A DNA stretch of 47,597 nt. Origin: Myxococcota bacterium (GTDB lineage: Bacteria; Myxococcota_A; UBA9160; UBA4427). A model generated the notes under the pieces. It saw only the letters and a list, made by a program, of their open reading frames with translations, had not been told where the DNA came from and ran no database searches. How positions within the stretch are numbered: the stretch's first letter is position 1; each line of letters opens with the position of its first letter. Location of the stretch: NCBI GenBank assembly GCA_029268645.1, contig JAQWNI010000247.1, forward strand, positions 1 through 47,597, read 5' to 3'. Below are positions 16,640 to 24,712 of this stretch, piece by piece. A program made the translations under genes and the position numbers.

Positions 16640-17587
16640 CTACTCGAGAAACACACAGGTCGGACACCCGCCCCGGGCGAGAGCCGACTCAGCCCGCCGC
16701 TGATCTTCCGCGGTTTGATATTGAGGGGTCTCTAGGCGAGCGGTCCGGTCGTCCTCAAAGGCTCCTTCTTCGACGTTTTCCCCCGACGCAGCACGAGGCT
16801 GCATCACGGAATCCTTCCACGCGTCATCCTCAGACCACGCGTAACCGAGATCGATCACACCGCCCGGCTTCTGAATTGTTTGGAAGCCCGCTAGGGCGTC
16901 AAGGAGAATCTGCCTCTGCAGAACTCGGTCAAAAGCCGGTCCCGCGGTATGGCCGAGTGGGTAGTCGAGAAAAGCCGCACGCGGCGGGTTGACGGAACGC
17001 GTGATCGAGAGCGCACTCGTCAAACTGAGCGTCGGAACCCCGGCGGATTCGATGGCGCGTGCGATCAGTCCCACGGACTGATGGCAGACTGGTCAGACCG
17101 GCACAAGCAGCACTAGATCGAGCTGATCCTCGACTGCCCGGCGTGCAAATTCGGGCGCCAACTTTTCACGAACTTTGCGCGCCGAGTAAATTCCACCCAT
17201 AAACGTGTAGGCATTCTCGCTCAAGTCGCCTAAGGCCCCTTCTTTAACCAAACCCCTCAACGAATCGATCGGGAAAACAACATTGGGATCTCGACGCGCA
17301 TCGGTGACGTCATAGGCAAAGTGAGCGATCCGAAGATCTTCGGTGGGCGTGTCAGTTGAAACTACCCGGTAACTCACGTCATCCGAGAAGTGAAAGGCCA
17401 CTTGGCCGGTCACATAAATGCCCCCAGAAGCAATCAACCCCACTCGGCATTGGGACAGCGGCTTCTTGAGAGGGACCAAGGGCGGCGGCGAATCGCTCTC
17501 GACCCAGCGGTAGACCGGATAGCCCAAGCCGCTGTACTGATCACGCGTGCGTTGGATGTAATCGATGGGAGGACGGGTCTGAGCCAT
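16640..17587 (-). CDS. Probable selenoprotein, glycine/sarcosine/D-proline reductase B (GrdB/PrdB) family, in-frame UGA
   Basis: The ORF track splits this gene at TGA 17095-17093. Reading TGA as selenocysteine joins both parts in one frame: ...DLVLLVPV-U-PVCHQSVGLIARA..., 315 residues with Sec at 165. The U-x-x-C motif and the flanking CHQS and GVPTLSL segments match, from memory, the GRDB family, whose anaerobic members cleave glycine, betaine or D-proline through a redox Sec. Relatives of about 300 residues occur in non-fermenting bacteria with no assigned reaction. The C-terminus ends in CPTC, a possible second redox pair. A hairpin fitting a bacterial SECIS starts 10 bases after the UGA. 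ATG 17587 is preferred over the track's TTG 17605; its ribosome binding site is weak. It follows pqiB by 60 bases. Confidence 0.82.
17064..17082 (-). promoter_or_regulatory. Candidate bacterial SECIS element
   Basis: In the mRNA, AUCAGUCC-GUG-GGACUGAU forms a perfect 8-bp stem whose loop begins with G and lies 18 bases after the UGA. Bacterial SECIS elements recognised by SelB have the apical loop roughly 16-37 bases downstream with a G near the start of the loop, so position and loop fit. The three-base loop is tight; opening the closing C-G pair gives CGUGG. SelB binding is inferred. Confidence 0.6.
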
Positions 17588-17647
17588 TGGTTTTTCCCGT
17601 GGCAACGAACTTAAGAAGTGTAACGACTTCGATCGAGGAAATCGCCT

Positions 17648-18685
17648 TTAGTCTATCCGACGCGTGACATCTTCATACAGGCGCCGAAACCAACTTGCTC
17701 GACCTTTGGAAGTCGATGGATCGCCCGCCTTCTCGCCTCGATGATGAAAAAGCTTTTGGTCCTCTTCTTCAATCACATCCACATCACCTTCTTCAGATTC
17801 CCCTTCGGAGGACTTTTGGATCCAAATTTCTGGAGACCACTTGCCCCACTTGTCTTCGTAGCTGTCTTTCACCGAAAAAACAGAGCCTGCTGCAGCCCGC
17901 TCGCCCGCCTTCGTCGGCGTCGCAAAGGACATACCGCCTGCCAGTGCCGAGGCGAAGGTCGGAGTTTCAACACGCAGACCACGCCAGCCCAGATGAAAGC
18001 GGACGCCACTGGTATTCCAGAAAACAGTGTTGGTCCGTATCAACTTGTCGTATGGCCGATTAATATGAATCGCAATCCCCACCGAGCGTGAATTCGCATG
18101 CAGATGGTGGTTCAGAACCGTTCCGACTCGCTCACCTCGGTAATAAATCGGATCACCCGTTTCCAAACCACCCAAATCCCCGGCCTCAACGAGATAGCGT
18201 GTTCCCGGCCGGACCGAGATGGGCGGCACGCGAAGCGCCTCGAATTCGGTGAGCCGTTGATCGCCCACAGGACCGGGCGAAAAACTCAAATAGCTGCCTG
18301 AAACCAGCGTCTCGAGCCCCGAAATTCCTGTCAAGGAAACCCGAGGCTTGGCCACCCAAAACCGAGCACCCTCAGTCAAATAGGGTTCAAAGACCGGGTG
18401 TAGGCGCAGAGTCAACTTGATGCGAGACAAGTCCTCGGTGAAGTCGATCTCTTCCACGACACCCATCTCCATGTCGCGGTAACGAACCGTCGTGTCATCC
18501 GCCGAAAGTCCACTGGCATCATCGACAAGAACCACAACCCGAGGACCCAACTGAGAGAGCGTATTGATCGCCAAACCGATACCGAGGGCCAAGGCGACCA
18601 CCGGAAAAAGCCATACTGCAGAGAGGCGACCCCGTATCCGACTCGTCCGGATCTTAGGCTCCGACACTTCCGTTGAGTCAGACAT
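17648..18685 (-). CDS. pqiB: PqiB-like MCE-domain protein, short form
   Basis: From ATG 18685 (GGAGG seven bases upstream) the protein has 345 residues: a cytoplasmic N-terminus, one membrane helix (LSAVWLFPVVALALGIGLAI), then two MCE domains, the first GPRVVVLVDDASGLSADDTT ... RYRDMEMGVVEEI, the second GTRYLVEAGDLGGLETGDP ... YRGERVGTVL. E. coli PqiB is about 550 residues with three MCE domains and a long helical tip; here the third domain and needle are replaced by an acidic tail (EGESEEGDVDVIEEE). MCE proteins form hexameric conduits for lipid transport between membranes. Its start overlaps the pqiA stop (ATGTCTGA), so the two are coupled. No PqiC lipoprotein follows. Confidence 0.87.
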   Translation of the reverse strand: MSDSTEVSEPKIRTSRIRGRLSAVWLFPVVALALGIGLAINTLSQLGPRVVVLVDDASGLSADDTTVRYRDMEMGVVEEIDFTEDLSRIKLTLRLHPVFEPYLTEGARFWVAKPRVSLTGISGLETLVSGSYLSFSPGPVGDQRLTEFEALRVPPISVRPGTRYLVEAGDLGGLETGDPIYYRGERVGTVLNHHLHANSRSVGIAIHINRPYDKLIRTNTVFWNTSGVRFHLGWRGLRVETPTFASALAGGMSFATPTKAGERAAAGSVFSVKDSYEDKWGKWSPEIWIQKSSEGESEEGDVDVIEEEDQKLFHHRGEKAGDPSTSKGRASWFRRLYEDVTRRID

Positions 18686-19907
18686 CGTGTTCCTCCACCG
18701 CGTCCCACAGCACTCGAGGATCAAAGGCCCGGGCCGCAAAAATCGTCAAGATCACCACTCCCGCAAAACAAACCGCCCCAGCCTCGGGCACGATCGTGGC
18801 GATTGCACCTAGCTGAACCAACCCCACCAAAACAGCGGTCATAAAAACATCAATCATCGACCATCGGCCAATCTGGTCGATGATCCGATAGAGGCGGGTA
18901 TGTAAAATAAGTTTGTCTGAGTCCGGACGGCGAATCGTCCAAGCCAAGTACAAAAGGCCCAAGATCTTTAAACCAGGCACGAGGAAACTAGCGAAAAAAA
19001 CTAAGGCGGCGATTTCCCATAGCCCCCCTGCTATGAGGGCCTGCACGCCCTGCAGAATTGTGTCGGTTTCCGAGCGGCCAAGCAATTCGACCCGCATCAC
19101 CGGAAGCATATTGGCGGGAATGTAAAGGATGGTGGCGGCCAAGAGGAGCGAAAGCGCCCGCTGGACAGAATACGGCTTACGCGTGTGCAGTGGCTCGCCG
19201 CAGCGAGGACAAGCAAAGTCCTCTGCCTTCTCGATGTGAACTGAACTTCTTAAGTCACAGACAGGACAAGCAAGGAATGTCGCGGGGGTCGTGCCCTTAG
19301 CCGGTCGAGGGGGATCCAATGAAGCGTCGACACGTGCCCAGACAGCCTGGGGGTCGAGGGTCTCCCAGGCCCCCAGCATCAAGAGAGAAGAGGCAACGAA
19401 TGCATAGAAACCAATACCCAGTCCAATCGAGGCCAGCTCGCCGAGCTTGACGACCGCAACCAATACGCCCAGGAGAAAGACTTCAAGCATGGCCCATGAA
19501 CGCAGCTTCCGAAGCCACCGATAAAGTCCGCCCAGGTAAGCGGGGCCGTATCCAAGGCCCAAAGATCCGGACACAAAGACGACGCCACCGACGAGAACTA
19601 GGGGAACCAAGATAACGGTACCGCCAACTAACAAGGCTAGCGGTGGATAGCTGGTCTCCCAGAGCATCTCAATACCGCTCCAAAGGTAAGCCGTCGACTG
19701 GCGACCATGAAACGCAAAATGGAGAAATGGCTTAACGTTCGCGACCAACAAAAGGGCCAAGGCCGCGAGAGCGAGGGCCGTAGAAGTCTGATGCCCAGGC
19801 GTGTAGTAGCGGGCTAAGCGAGCATCACAGCGTCGGCAGAAGGCTGACTGGCCCACCGTCAGTACAGGCTGTACTTGGCTTAGACCGCAATCCACGCATT
19901 CGATCAC
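18678..19907 (-). CDS. pqiA: PqiA-like inner membrane protein
   Basis: The 409-residue product has two repeated PqiA units. Each begins with paired Cys motifs (CVDC and CRRC near residues 4-27; CPVC and CPRC in the middle), followed by four hydrophobic segments. Unit-typical sequences include ALLLVANVKPFLHF, LYIPANMLPVMRVELLGR, VPGLKILGLLYLAW and GRWSMIDVFMTAVLVGLVQLG. PqiA partners MCE protein PqiB in envelope lipid transport and stress tolerance. The start is GTG, sharing GTGA with the stop of the NDH-2 gene. The Cys pairs may bind metal or haem, or be redox active; this is open. Confidence 0.92.
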   Translation of the reverse strand: MIECVDCGLSQVQPVLTVGQSAFCRRCDARLARYYTPGHQTSTALALAALALLLVANVKPFLHFAFHGRQSTAYLWSGIEMLWETSYPPLALLVGGTVILVPLVLVGGVVFVSGSLGLGYGPAYLGGLYRWLRKLRSWAMLEVFLLGVLVAVVKLGELASIGLGIGFYAFVASSLLMLGAWETLDPQAVWARVDASLDPPRPAKGTTPATFLACPVCDLRSSVHIEKAEDFACPRCGEPLHTRKPYSVQRALSLLLAATILYIPANMLPVMRVELLGRSETDTILQGVQALIAGGLWEIAALVFFASFLVPGLKILGLLYLAWTIRRPDSDKLILHTRLYRIIDQIGRWSMIDVFMTAVLVGLVQLGAIATIVPEAGAVCFAGVVILTIFAARAFDPRVLWDAVEEHDV

Positions 19908-21208
19908 GGATGCGGCTTCTCTTCAGCGGGAGGGGCCGCTGGCTGCAAAGATCCGCGGGGAGTGCGCATGGTGCTGATCTCCACCACGTCACGCCGGAAA
20001 AAGAGTCCGGAGATCCAATCGCCTGCAATTTGGATCTTCCTCGAAAAGCTCGGCATCTTAGACCAGTAGATTCCCCTCCAAAACAAATAGGCAACCCAAC
20101 CCGTCACCCGAAAGCCGTATGGGCTTCCCACGGCTTTCCCATGCCCCAGCGCCGCAAACATGCCTCGGGTTTTGTAGCTAAAAGGCTGGGCAGCCTTCCC
20201 GCGACTCTCGGCGATGAGATTCAGAGCGAGTCGCTTACTCTGCTGAACGGCAAACTGGGCCAGGGTCGGCGATATTCCGCCATCGCTCGCATTCGGAACG
20301 GCCGCACAGTCCCCGATGGCATACACGTTTTCTTGACCCGAAGCTCGCATTTGGCCGTCAACCACAAGGCGACCGCGCTCGGATTCCAGGGGTGTGTCGG
20401 CCAAAAGTTTCTGAGGTTCATTGCCAACGGATGCAATGACCGTCCGAGCCTGAAGCTCCTCGCCATCCTCGAAAACCACACCATGTGAGGTGACTCGCTG
20501 AACTTTCACACCCACCCGAATCGTGACTCCAGCCTTCTCCAATTGGCGATGGGCGTACGCGGCCAGAGACTCTGCAAGGGGACCCAAAATACGAGGCGCC
20601 CCCTCCAGGATTGTTACTCGAATATCTTCGGCCTCGAAACGCGAGTACAACCGGACGCTCTCGGACAGGATGTCTCTGAGGGCCCCAGCGACCTCGACAC
20701 CGGTAAATCCCCCTCCCACCACAGCGAAGGAGAGCAGTCCCGCCCGCCGCTCAGCATCGGGTTCGGCTTCAGCACGCTCAAGTTGTTGCACGACGTGATT
20801 CCGCAACGCGAACGAATCACCCAATGTCTTAAGCGGCCAGCCAAACTGATCCATCCCCGGGACAATGTCGAGCTTCACCGCCAGCCCGCAGCACAGCACC
20901 AAATGATCATATTGGTCCCGCAAAACCTCACCCAGTGGCCCTACGTATTCGACTTCTTTGGACTCAAGATCAAGCTGTCGAACTTCCGCCGTACGACAGG
21001 TCACGCCAGCGGCCATTTCACGGATCGGCCACACGACATGCAACGGGTTAATCGCTCCACCGACGACTTCTGGCAGAAGTGGGGTGAAGACCAAGTGATT
21101 TTCCGCACTGTAAATACAAATCTCCCAATCTTTCGAGAGCCCTTTCCTGAGTCGGCGTGCCAGATCAGATCCGGCAAAGCCCCCTCCTACGATCAAGATC
21201 CTCGGCAT
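19904..21208 (-). CDS. ndh: NAD(P)/FAD-dependent oxidoreductase, type II NADH dehydrogenase-like
   Basis: The 434-residue protein has an N-terminal FAD motif (ILIVGGGFAGSDLARRL), a second Rossmann motif for NAD(P)H (FAVVGGGFTGVEVAGALRD), VYAIGDCAAVPN for FAD binding, TLAQFAVQQSKRLALNL, and an amphipathic C-terminus (GWVAYLFWRGIYWSKMPSF) as in membrane-bound NDH-2. It should pass electrons from NADH to quinone without proton pumping. GAGGAAG precedes ATG 21208. It is the first gene of a coupled ndh-pqiA-pqiB unit, divergent from the SDR at 21321; a quinone- or redox-linked role in the envelope unit is inference. Confidence 0.9.
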   Translation of the reverse strand: MPRILIVGGGFAGSDLARRLRKGLSKDWEICIYSAENHLVFTPLLPEVVGGAINPLHVVWPIREMAAGVTCRTAEVRQLDLESKEVEYVGPLGEVLRDQYDHLVLCCGLAVKLDIVPGMDQFGWPLKTLGDSFALRNHVVQQLERAEAEPDAERRAGLLSFAVVGGGFTGVEVAGALRDILSESVRLYSRFEAEDIRVTILEGAPRILGPLAESLAAYAHRQLEKAGVTIRVGVKVQRVTSHGVVFEDGEELQARTVIASVGNEPQKLLADTPLESERGRLVVDGQMRASGQENVYAIGDCAAVPNASDGGISPTLAQFAVQQSKRLALNLIAESRGKAAQPFSYKTRGMFAALGHGKAVGSPYGFRVTGWVAYLFWRGIYWSKMPSFSRKIQIAGDWISGLFFRRDVVEISTMRTPRGSLQPAAPPAEEKPHP

Positions 21209-21320
21209 AATCCGCTTCCTCTTCAGCTGTTGACCGTTGATTTTAGTCTAAGTCGGCGGACTGGGGCGACCCCTCTTAGCCGCGTTACCATTTCAAAAAA
21301 TACCAAGAGGAGAGTGCTCG

Positions 21321-22301
21321 ATGGATCAATTTCAAGACAAAATTGCTGTCATCACCGGCGGCGGGACGGGCATGGGTCGAGAACTCTGTGTTCAGCTCGC
21401 ACGAGAGGGAGCCCACATCGCGATGTGCGATGTCTCCGACGAAAATATGCAGCAAACCAAGATGCTCTGCGAAACCGTCGCCCCTTCCGGCACACGAATC
21501 AGCACTCATCTTGCAGACGTCTCTATTCGGTCTGACGTGATTGCTTTTCGTGATGGGGTCCGGGAGTCGCACGAATCGAGCCACATTAATCTGCTCTTCA
21601 ACAATGCAGGCATCGGCGGCGGAGGGAGCTTCGTCGACGGAGACGTTGAAGAGTGGGAGAAAACTTTTGAAGTGTGCTGGAACGGCGTCTACCTGTGCTG
21701 TCGAGCCTTCATGCCGCTCCTTCTTGCCAGCCAGGAAGGCCACGTCATCAATACCAGTTCCGTCAATGGATTCTGGGCTTCGATCGGCCCTTCGACGGCA
21801 CACACCGCTTACAGCTCGGCCAAGTTTGCCGTCAAGGGATTTACTGAAGCGCTGATCAACGACTTCAAGCTGAATGCACCCCACCTCAAAGCCTCCATCG
21901 TGATGCCCGGCCACATCGGCACGTCCATCGTAATCAACTCAGGAAAAATCCTGGGCCGCGACCCCAAAGAATTGCCCGAGGAAGCGCTCGACGAAATTCG
22001 AGAGCAAGCCGCCGAGATGGGCTTCCCGGTCGAAAACTTGAGCAATGAGCAAATTCGGCAATTTATGATGCAGCAGGGCGAAACCTTCCGCGACGCGGCG
22101 CCCATGGACGCGGAAACCGCGGCGGCTGTGATCTTGGATGGCGTCCGCACCAACCGTTGGAGAATCCTGGTCGGCGAGGACGCATCAGTCCTCGACGAGA
22201 TGGTGCGGGAACGACCGGAAGAAGCCTACGGAGAGAGCTTCTACGAGGAACTCCTGAAACGAACGGGGTGGGCCTTGGGCGAGATGGGCCAGACGACTTA
22301 G
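21321..22301 (+). CDS. Short-chain dehydrogenase/reductase
   Basis: The 326-residue protein has the classical SDR signatures: cofactor motif TGGGTGMGR (12-20), NNAG (94-97), Ser146/147 in NTSSVNG, and YSSAK with catalytic Tyr164 and Lys168. The C-terminus is about 60 residues longer than a minimal SDR and contains LVGEDASVLDEMVRERPEEA, common in a subgroup of large SDRs. Asp at the end of the second strand (MCDVSD) favours NAD over NADP. Substrate unknown. A GAGGAG site precedes the ATG. It is transcribed alone, with a nested dyad terminator after it. Confidence 0.92.
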   Translation: MDQFQDKIAVITGGGTGMGRELCVQLAREGAHIAMCDVSDENMQQTKMLCETVAPSGTRISTHLADVSIRSDVIAFRDGVRESHESSHINLLFNNAGIGGGGSFVDGDVEEWEKTFEVCWNGVYLCCRAFMPLLLASQEGHVINTSSVNGFWASIGPSTAHTAYSSAKFAVKGFTEALINDFKLNAPHLKASIVMPGHIGTSIVINSGKILGRDPKELPEEALDEIREQAAEMGFPVENLSNEQIRQFMMQQGETFRDAAPMDAETAAAVILDGVRTNRWRILVGEDASVLDEMVRERPEEAYGESFYEELLKRTGWALGEMGQTT

Positions 22302-22303
22302 AG

Positions 22304-22352
22304 CCCCGCACCCCTTCAGAAAAAGGGGCCATTTCAGAAAAAAAGAGCGGGG
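22304..22352. terminator. Nested dyad, probable bidirectional terminator
   Basis: An inner hairpin (CCCCTT, loop CAGAAA, AAGGGG at 22311-22328) lies within an outer pair CCCCGC/GCGGGG. The A-run at 22338-22344 reads as seven T on the minus strand, ahead of the inner hairpin in that direction. It sits between the convergent SDR and GT-C glycosyltransferase genes. TTCAGAAAAA occurs twice inside it. Confidence 0.5.
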
Positions 22353-22368
22353 ACCGCGAGGACGAGCC

Positions 22369-23760
22369 TCAATTGACCTGTGTTGGCCACGGTAGGCCCG
22401 GTCCATCCGGCTTATCGAACACCGGACCGATCGTGAAAGTCACTGCCACACCAATCATCCAAAAAAGAAGCAGGCCGCAAACCAACCAAGCCCCAATACG
22501 CCCCCGACGCGCCCAATCGATGAGGCACTCACTGGCGTAGAGAGCAAAGGGAACCGAGAGGCCAAGGAGATAGCTTCCCTTAATGGTCACGTACCAGGGG
22601 TTATTCCAGGTAAACAGGACATAACCCAAGAGCAGAAAAAGCGTCGTCAGCAGGAGGAGAGTGTCCCAGCCCCCTGGCTCCCTCAAAGCCCGCCGCACCC
22701 CCCGGGCGAGCCCCGCTCCGAAAGCCGCTGTGGGAAGAAGAGCCAAAAGGGTCAGAACCGTGCCGACTCGCGTGACGGCCTGCGACTGACCCAAGAAATG
22801 CCGGTGCCCATCGAAATAGACCGTGTCGTAGGTCCCCCCCCATACAGAATGCAGAAGCTGAGGATTGAGTAACTGGGGATCGGTAAAGGTCGCTAATGGG
22901 AGTCGAACATAGTCGAGCCAGCCCCGATGTCCCGGCGGCATCTCGAAGATCTTTTGATGCACCGCTAGATCCTGGGGATAGAGATAGCCGTACGTCCAGA
23001 GGGTATAGATGTAGTACCACCCCCCGACGGCCAGCGCCGTTCCGATGAGAACACCGCAGGATCTCAGGACAGGCAACCAGCGCCCTGAACGACCCGCCCC
23101 GATCAGCCAAGCGCAGACGATCGCACCCACGACCAGTACGGCCGTCATCTTCGTGAGCAGAGCCAAACCGAGAAGACAACCCACTTGGAAAGCTTGGAGA
23201 GTCCCTGGCGATCTTGAGTCACCCAATGTCTCCCCGACCGGACGAGGGAAGGCACTCCACAACGCCAACGCAATCCAAGCGGTTGCGAGCAACTCCTCTC
23301 CGATCATGGGCGCCATGTAGATATGGACCGGGAGAAATAAAATCAGGACCGCCGCCAGGATCGCTCGCGGCGTATCGCCCGGAGCCACCCTGCCGGCCCA
23401 TCCGATGGCGACCGCCACCGGCACAAGCCCGACCAACGAAATGAGAAGGGGGAGTACGATTAGAAAATCGCCCTGCCCGCCCAATTGGGCGAGCAGATGC
23501 CAGAGTCCAGCCGAGAGGTAGTAAAAGAGAGGTGGATGAGCCGTCGCCCAGGCCGCATCAGGACTGGGTAAAGCCCATGAACGCATCAAGAGCTCGATGT
23601 ACTGGACGTTCTCAACCGCATCGAAGCCGTTTCCAGTCCGGTAGCGGATCGCGTTATTGATCCGCATCAGGATGGCGATTGAAAACAACCCCCCACCCCA
23701 CCAGACAGCCCACCGATCGAAGGGCCGAGCCGTGTGACGCGTTTCAGAAATCGTCGACAC
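22369..23760 (-). CDS. GT-C (GT39/PMT-like) membrane glycosyltransferase
   Basis: The 463-residue product has about ten hydrophobic segments. The first periplasmic loop carries GFDAVENVQYIELLMRSWAL and AAWATAHPPLFYYLSAGLWH, the acidic pair plus HPPLFYY pattern of the ArnT/PMT/GT39 family, which use polyprenyl-phosphate sugars on the periplasmic face. Later helices include AILILFLPVHIYMAPMIGE and LLLGYVLFTWNNPWYVTIKG. The acceptor (lipid A, protein or glycan) is not indicated. The start is GTG with a weak GGGAA site; MSTISETRHTARPFDRW leaves a sensible cytoplasmic tail. It lies upstream of nothing obvious and downstream of the small lipoprotein gene on the same strand. Confidence 0.85.
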   Translation of the reverse strand: MSTISETRHTARPFDRWAVWWGGGLFSIAILMRINNAIRYRTGNGFDAVENVQYIELLMRSWALPSPDAAWATAHPPLFYYLSAGLWHLLAQLGGQGDFLIVLPLLISLVGLVPVAVAIGWAGRVAPGDTPRAILAAVLILFLPVHIYMAPMIGEELLATAWIALALWSAFPRPVGETLGDSRSPGTLQAFQVGCLLGLALLTKMTAVLVVGAIVCAWLIGAGRSGRWLPVLRSCGVLIGTALAVGGWYYIYTLWTYGYLYPQDLAVHQKIFEMPPGHRGWLDYVRLPLATFTDPQLLNPQLLHSVWGGTYDTVYFDGHRHFLGQSQAVTRVGTVLTLLALLPTAAFGAGLARGVRRALREPGGWDTLLLLTTLFLLLGYVLFTWNNPWYVTIKGSYLLGLSVPFALYASECLIDWARRGRIGAWLVCGLLLFWMIGVAVTFTIGPVFDKPDGPGLPWPTQVN

Positions 23761-23777
23761 GGATTCCCGCAGCGGCC

Positions 23778-24053
23778 CTAGTAGCCGCCGCCGGCCTTCT
23801 CGCGGCCTTCTTCGAGAACGCCCTCGTAGGCGTTCCCGGCGGACTCGACGACGCCTTCTCCCTCGGCCCGATCCTCTTCCCAGGTTTCCTTCATGATACG
23901 ACCGGACTCCTCGACGTTGCCCTCGGCGGTCTTCGCTGCAGCTTCGATGCTCTGTTCATCGCCCGACGAGCAGGCGGACACGACCATCACGGCGAGAGTC
24001 GCACACAGCACGGTCGAAAAGCGGGTCAGCCATCGAATATTTCGGGTTCGCAT
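23778..24053 (-). CDS. Small lipoprotein, unknown function
   Basis: From ATG 24053 (TTGGAG six bases upstream; the track's TTG start lies inside that site) the 91-residue product has a signal peptide ending TLAVMVVSACSSGD with a good lipobox. The mature part is short, acidic and helical (SIEAAAKTAEGNVEESGR, WEEDRAEGEGVVESAGNAY) and ends GREKAGGGY. It vaguely resembles entericidin-type or YtxH-like helical lipoproteins but I cannot assign it. It lies between DedA and the GT-C gene on the same strand, 17 bases before the latter, so is probably co-transcribed with it. Confidence 0.7.
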   Translation of the reverse strand: MRTRNIRWLTRFSTVLCATLAVMVVSACSSGDEQSIEAAAKTAEGNVEESGRIMKETWEEDRAEGEGVVESAGNAYEGVLEEGREKAGGGY

Positions 24054-24136
24054 GAAAATCTCCAAGGTAAGATGGAATCATAGGGCAATTACAGCCGGAC
24101 GTGGACGCCTCAGCCTCAAGTTAAAGATGATCCGGC

Positions 24137-24712
24137 TCAGGGGTCCGCCGGGCTCGACGTCGAAAGGCTTTCCCGAAGGCGGCGAATTCCCCATACGGTC
24201 ATCGCAAGCAAGACGACGATACCCAGAATCACCATCTCGTACCGGGCCGCCTCACCCAGAATTTCCCGAGCCATCCGCCCAAGGGACCAGGAGACCGAAA
24301 CAACGACACCGAGCCAAACCGAAATAGCCAGCGCGTCGAGGAGCAGAAACCGAAGGCTCGACATCCCTCCCATTCCCCAAAGCAAGGGGACGACCGTTCT
24401 GAGTCCGTAAGTCATCCGAAAGACCAGCCCCAGCCACCGGGAATGGCGATGCGACAGATCCTGGGCCCGTCCCACCTGACGAGAAAGCCGTGGCCAATGT
24501 GCAATCACCCACTCCCCCCGCCACCGGCCCACATGGAACACCAGCTGGTCGCCCACCAAGGCACCGCAGAATGCCAAACCCACGACCCACTGTACGTCCA
24601 GATAGCCCCGATGCGCAGCCAGGGTCGCGAGAATCACGATCGTCTCGCCCTCGAGCATCGTCCCAAGCCCCACTGCCCAATAGCCATAGGTTTCGATTAG
24701 CTGTTCGACCAA
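24137..24712 (-). CDS. DedA/VTT-domain membrane protein
   Basis: The 191-residue product fits the DedA family in length and motifs: GLGTMLEGETIVILATLAA, GALVGDQLVFHVGRW and the conserved RMTYGLRTVVPLLWGMGGM (usual F..R..PG.R, here with Tyr-Gly-Leu before Arg), then hydrophobic helices at the C-terminus. DedA proteins are inner-membrane lipid scramblase/flippase-like proteins needed for envelope homeostasis. The start is TTG, well supported by GGAG seven bases upstream. The usual Pro in F..RF.PG is replaced, a mild departure. Confidence 0.88.
   Translation of the reverse strand: MVEQLIETYGYWAVGLGTMLEGETIVILATLAAHRGYLDVQWVVGLAFCGALVGDQLVFHVGRWRGEWVIAHWPRLSRQVGRAQDLSHRHSRWLGLVFRMTYGLRTVVPLLWGMGGMSSLRFLLLDALAISVWLGVVVSVSWSLGRMAREILGEAARYEMVILGIVVLLAMTVWGIRRLRESLSTSSPADP

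Noticed and set aside
16640-17605. Interpretation as two genes or a pseudogene broken by TGA
   Set aside because: Both parts are in the same frame within one family, the codon after the stop continues a conserved-looking segment, and a SECIS-like hairpin is placed correctly; selenocysteine is the simpler explanation.
20543-21535. 330-codon plus-strand ORF
   Set aside because: Fully antisense to the NDH-2 gene, no recognisable motif, His/Asn/Arg-rich composition typical of a shadow frame.
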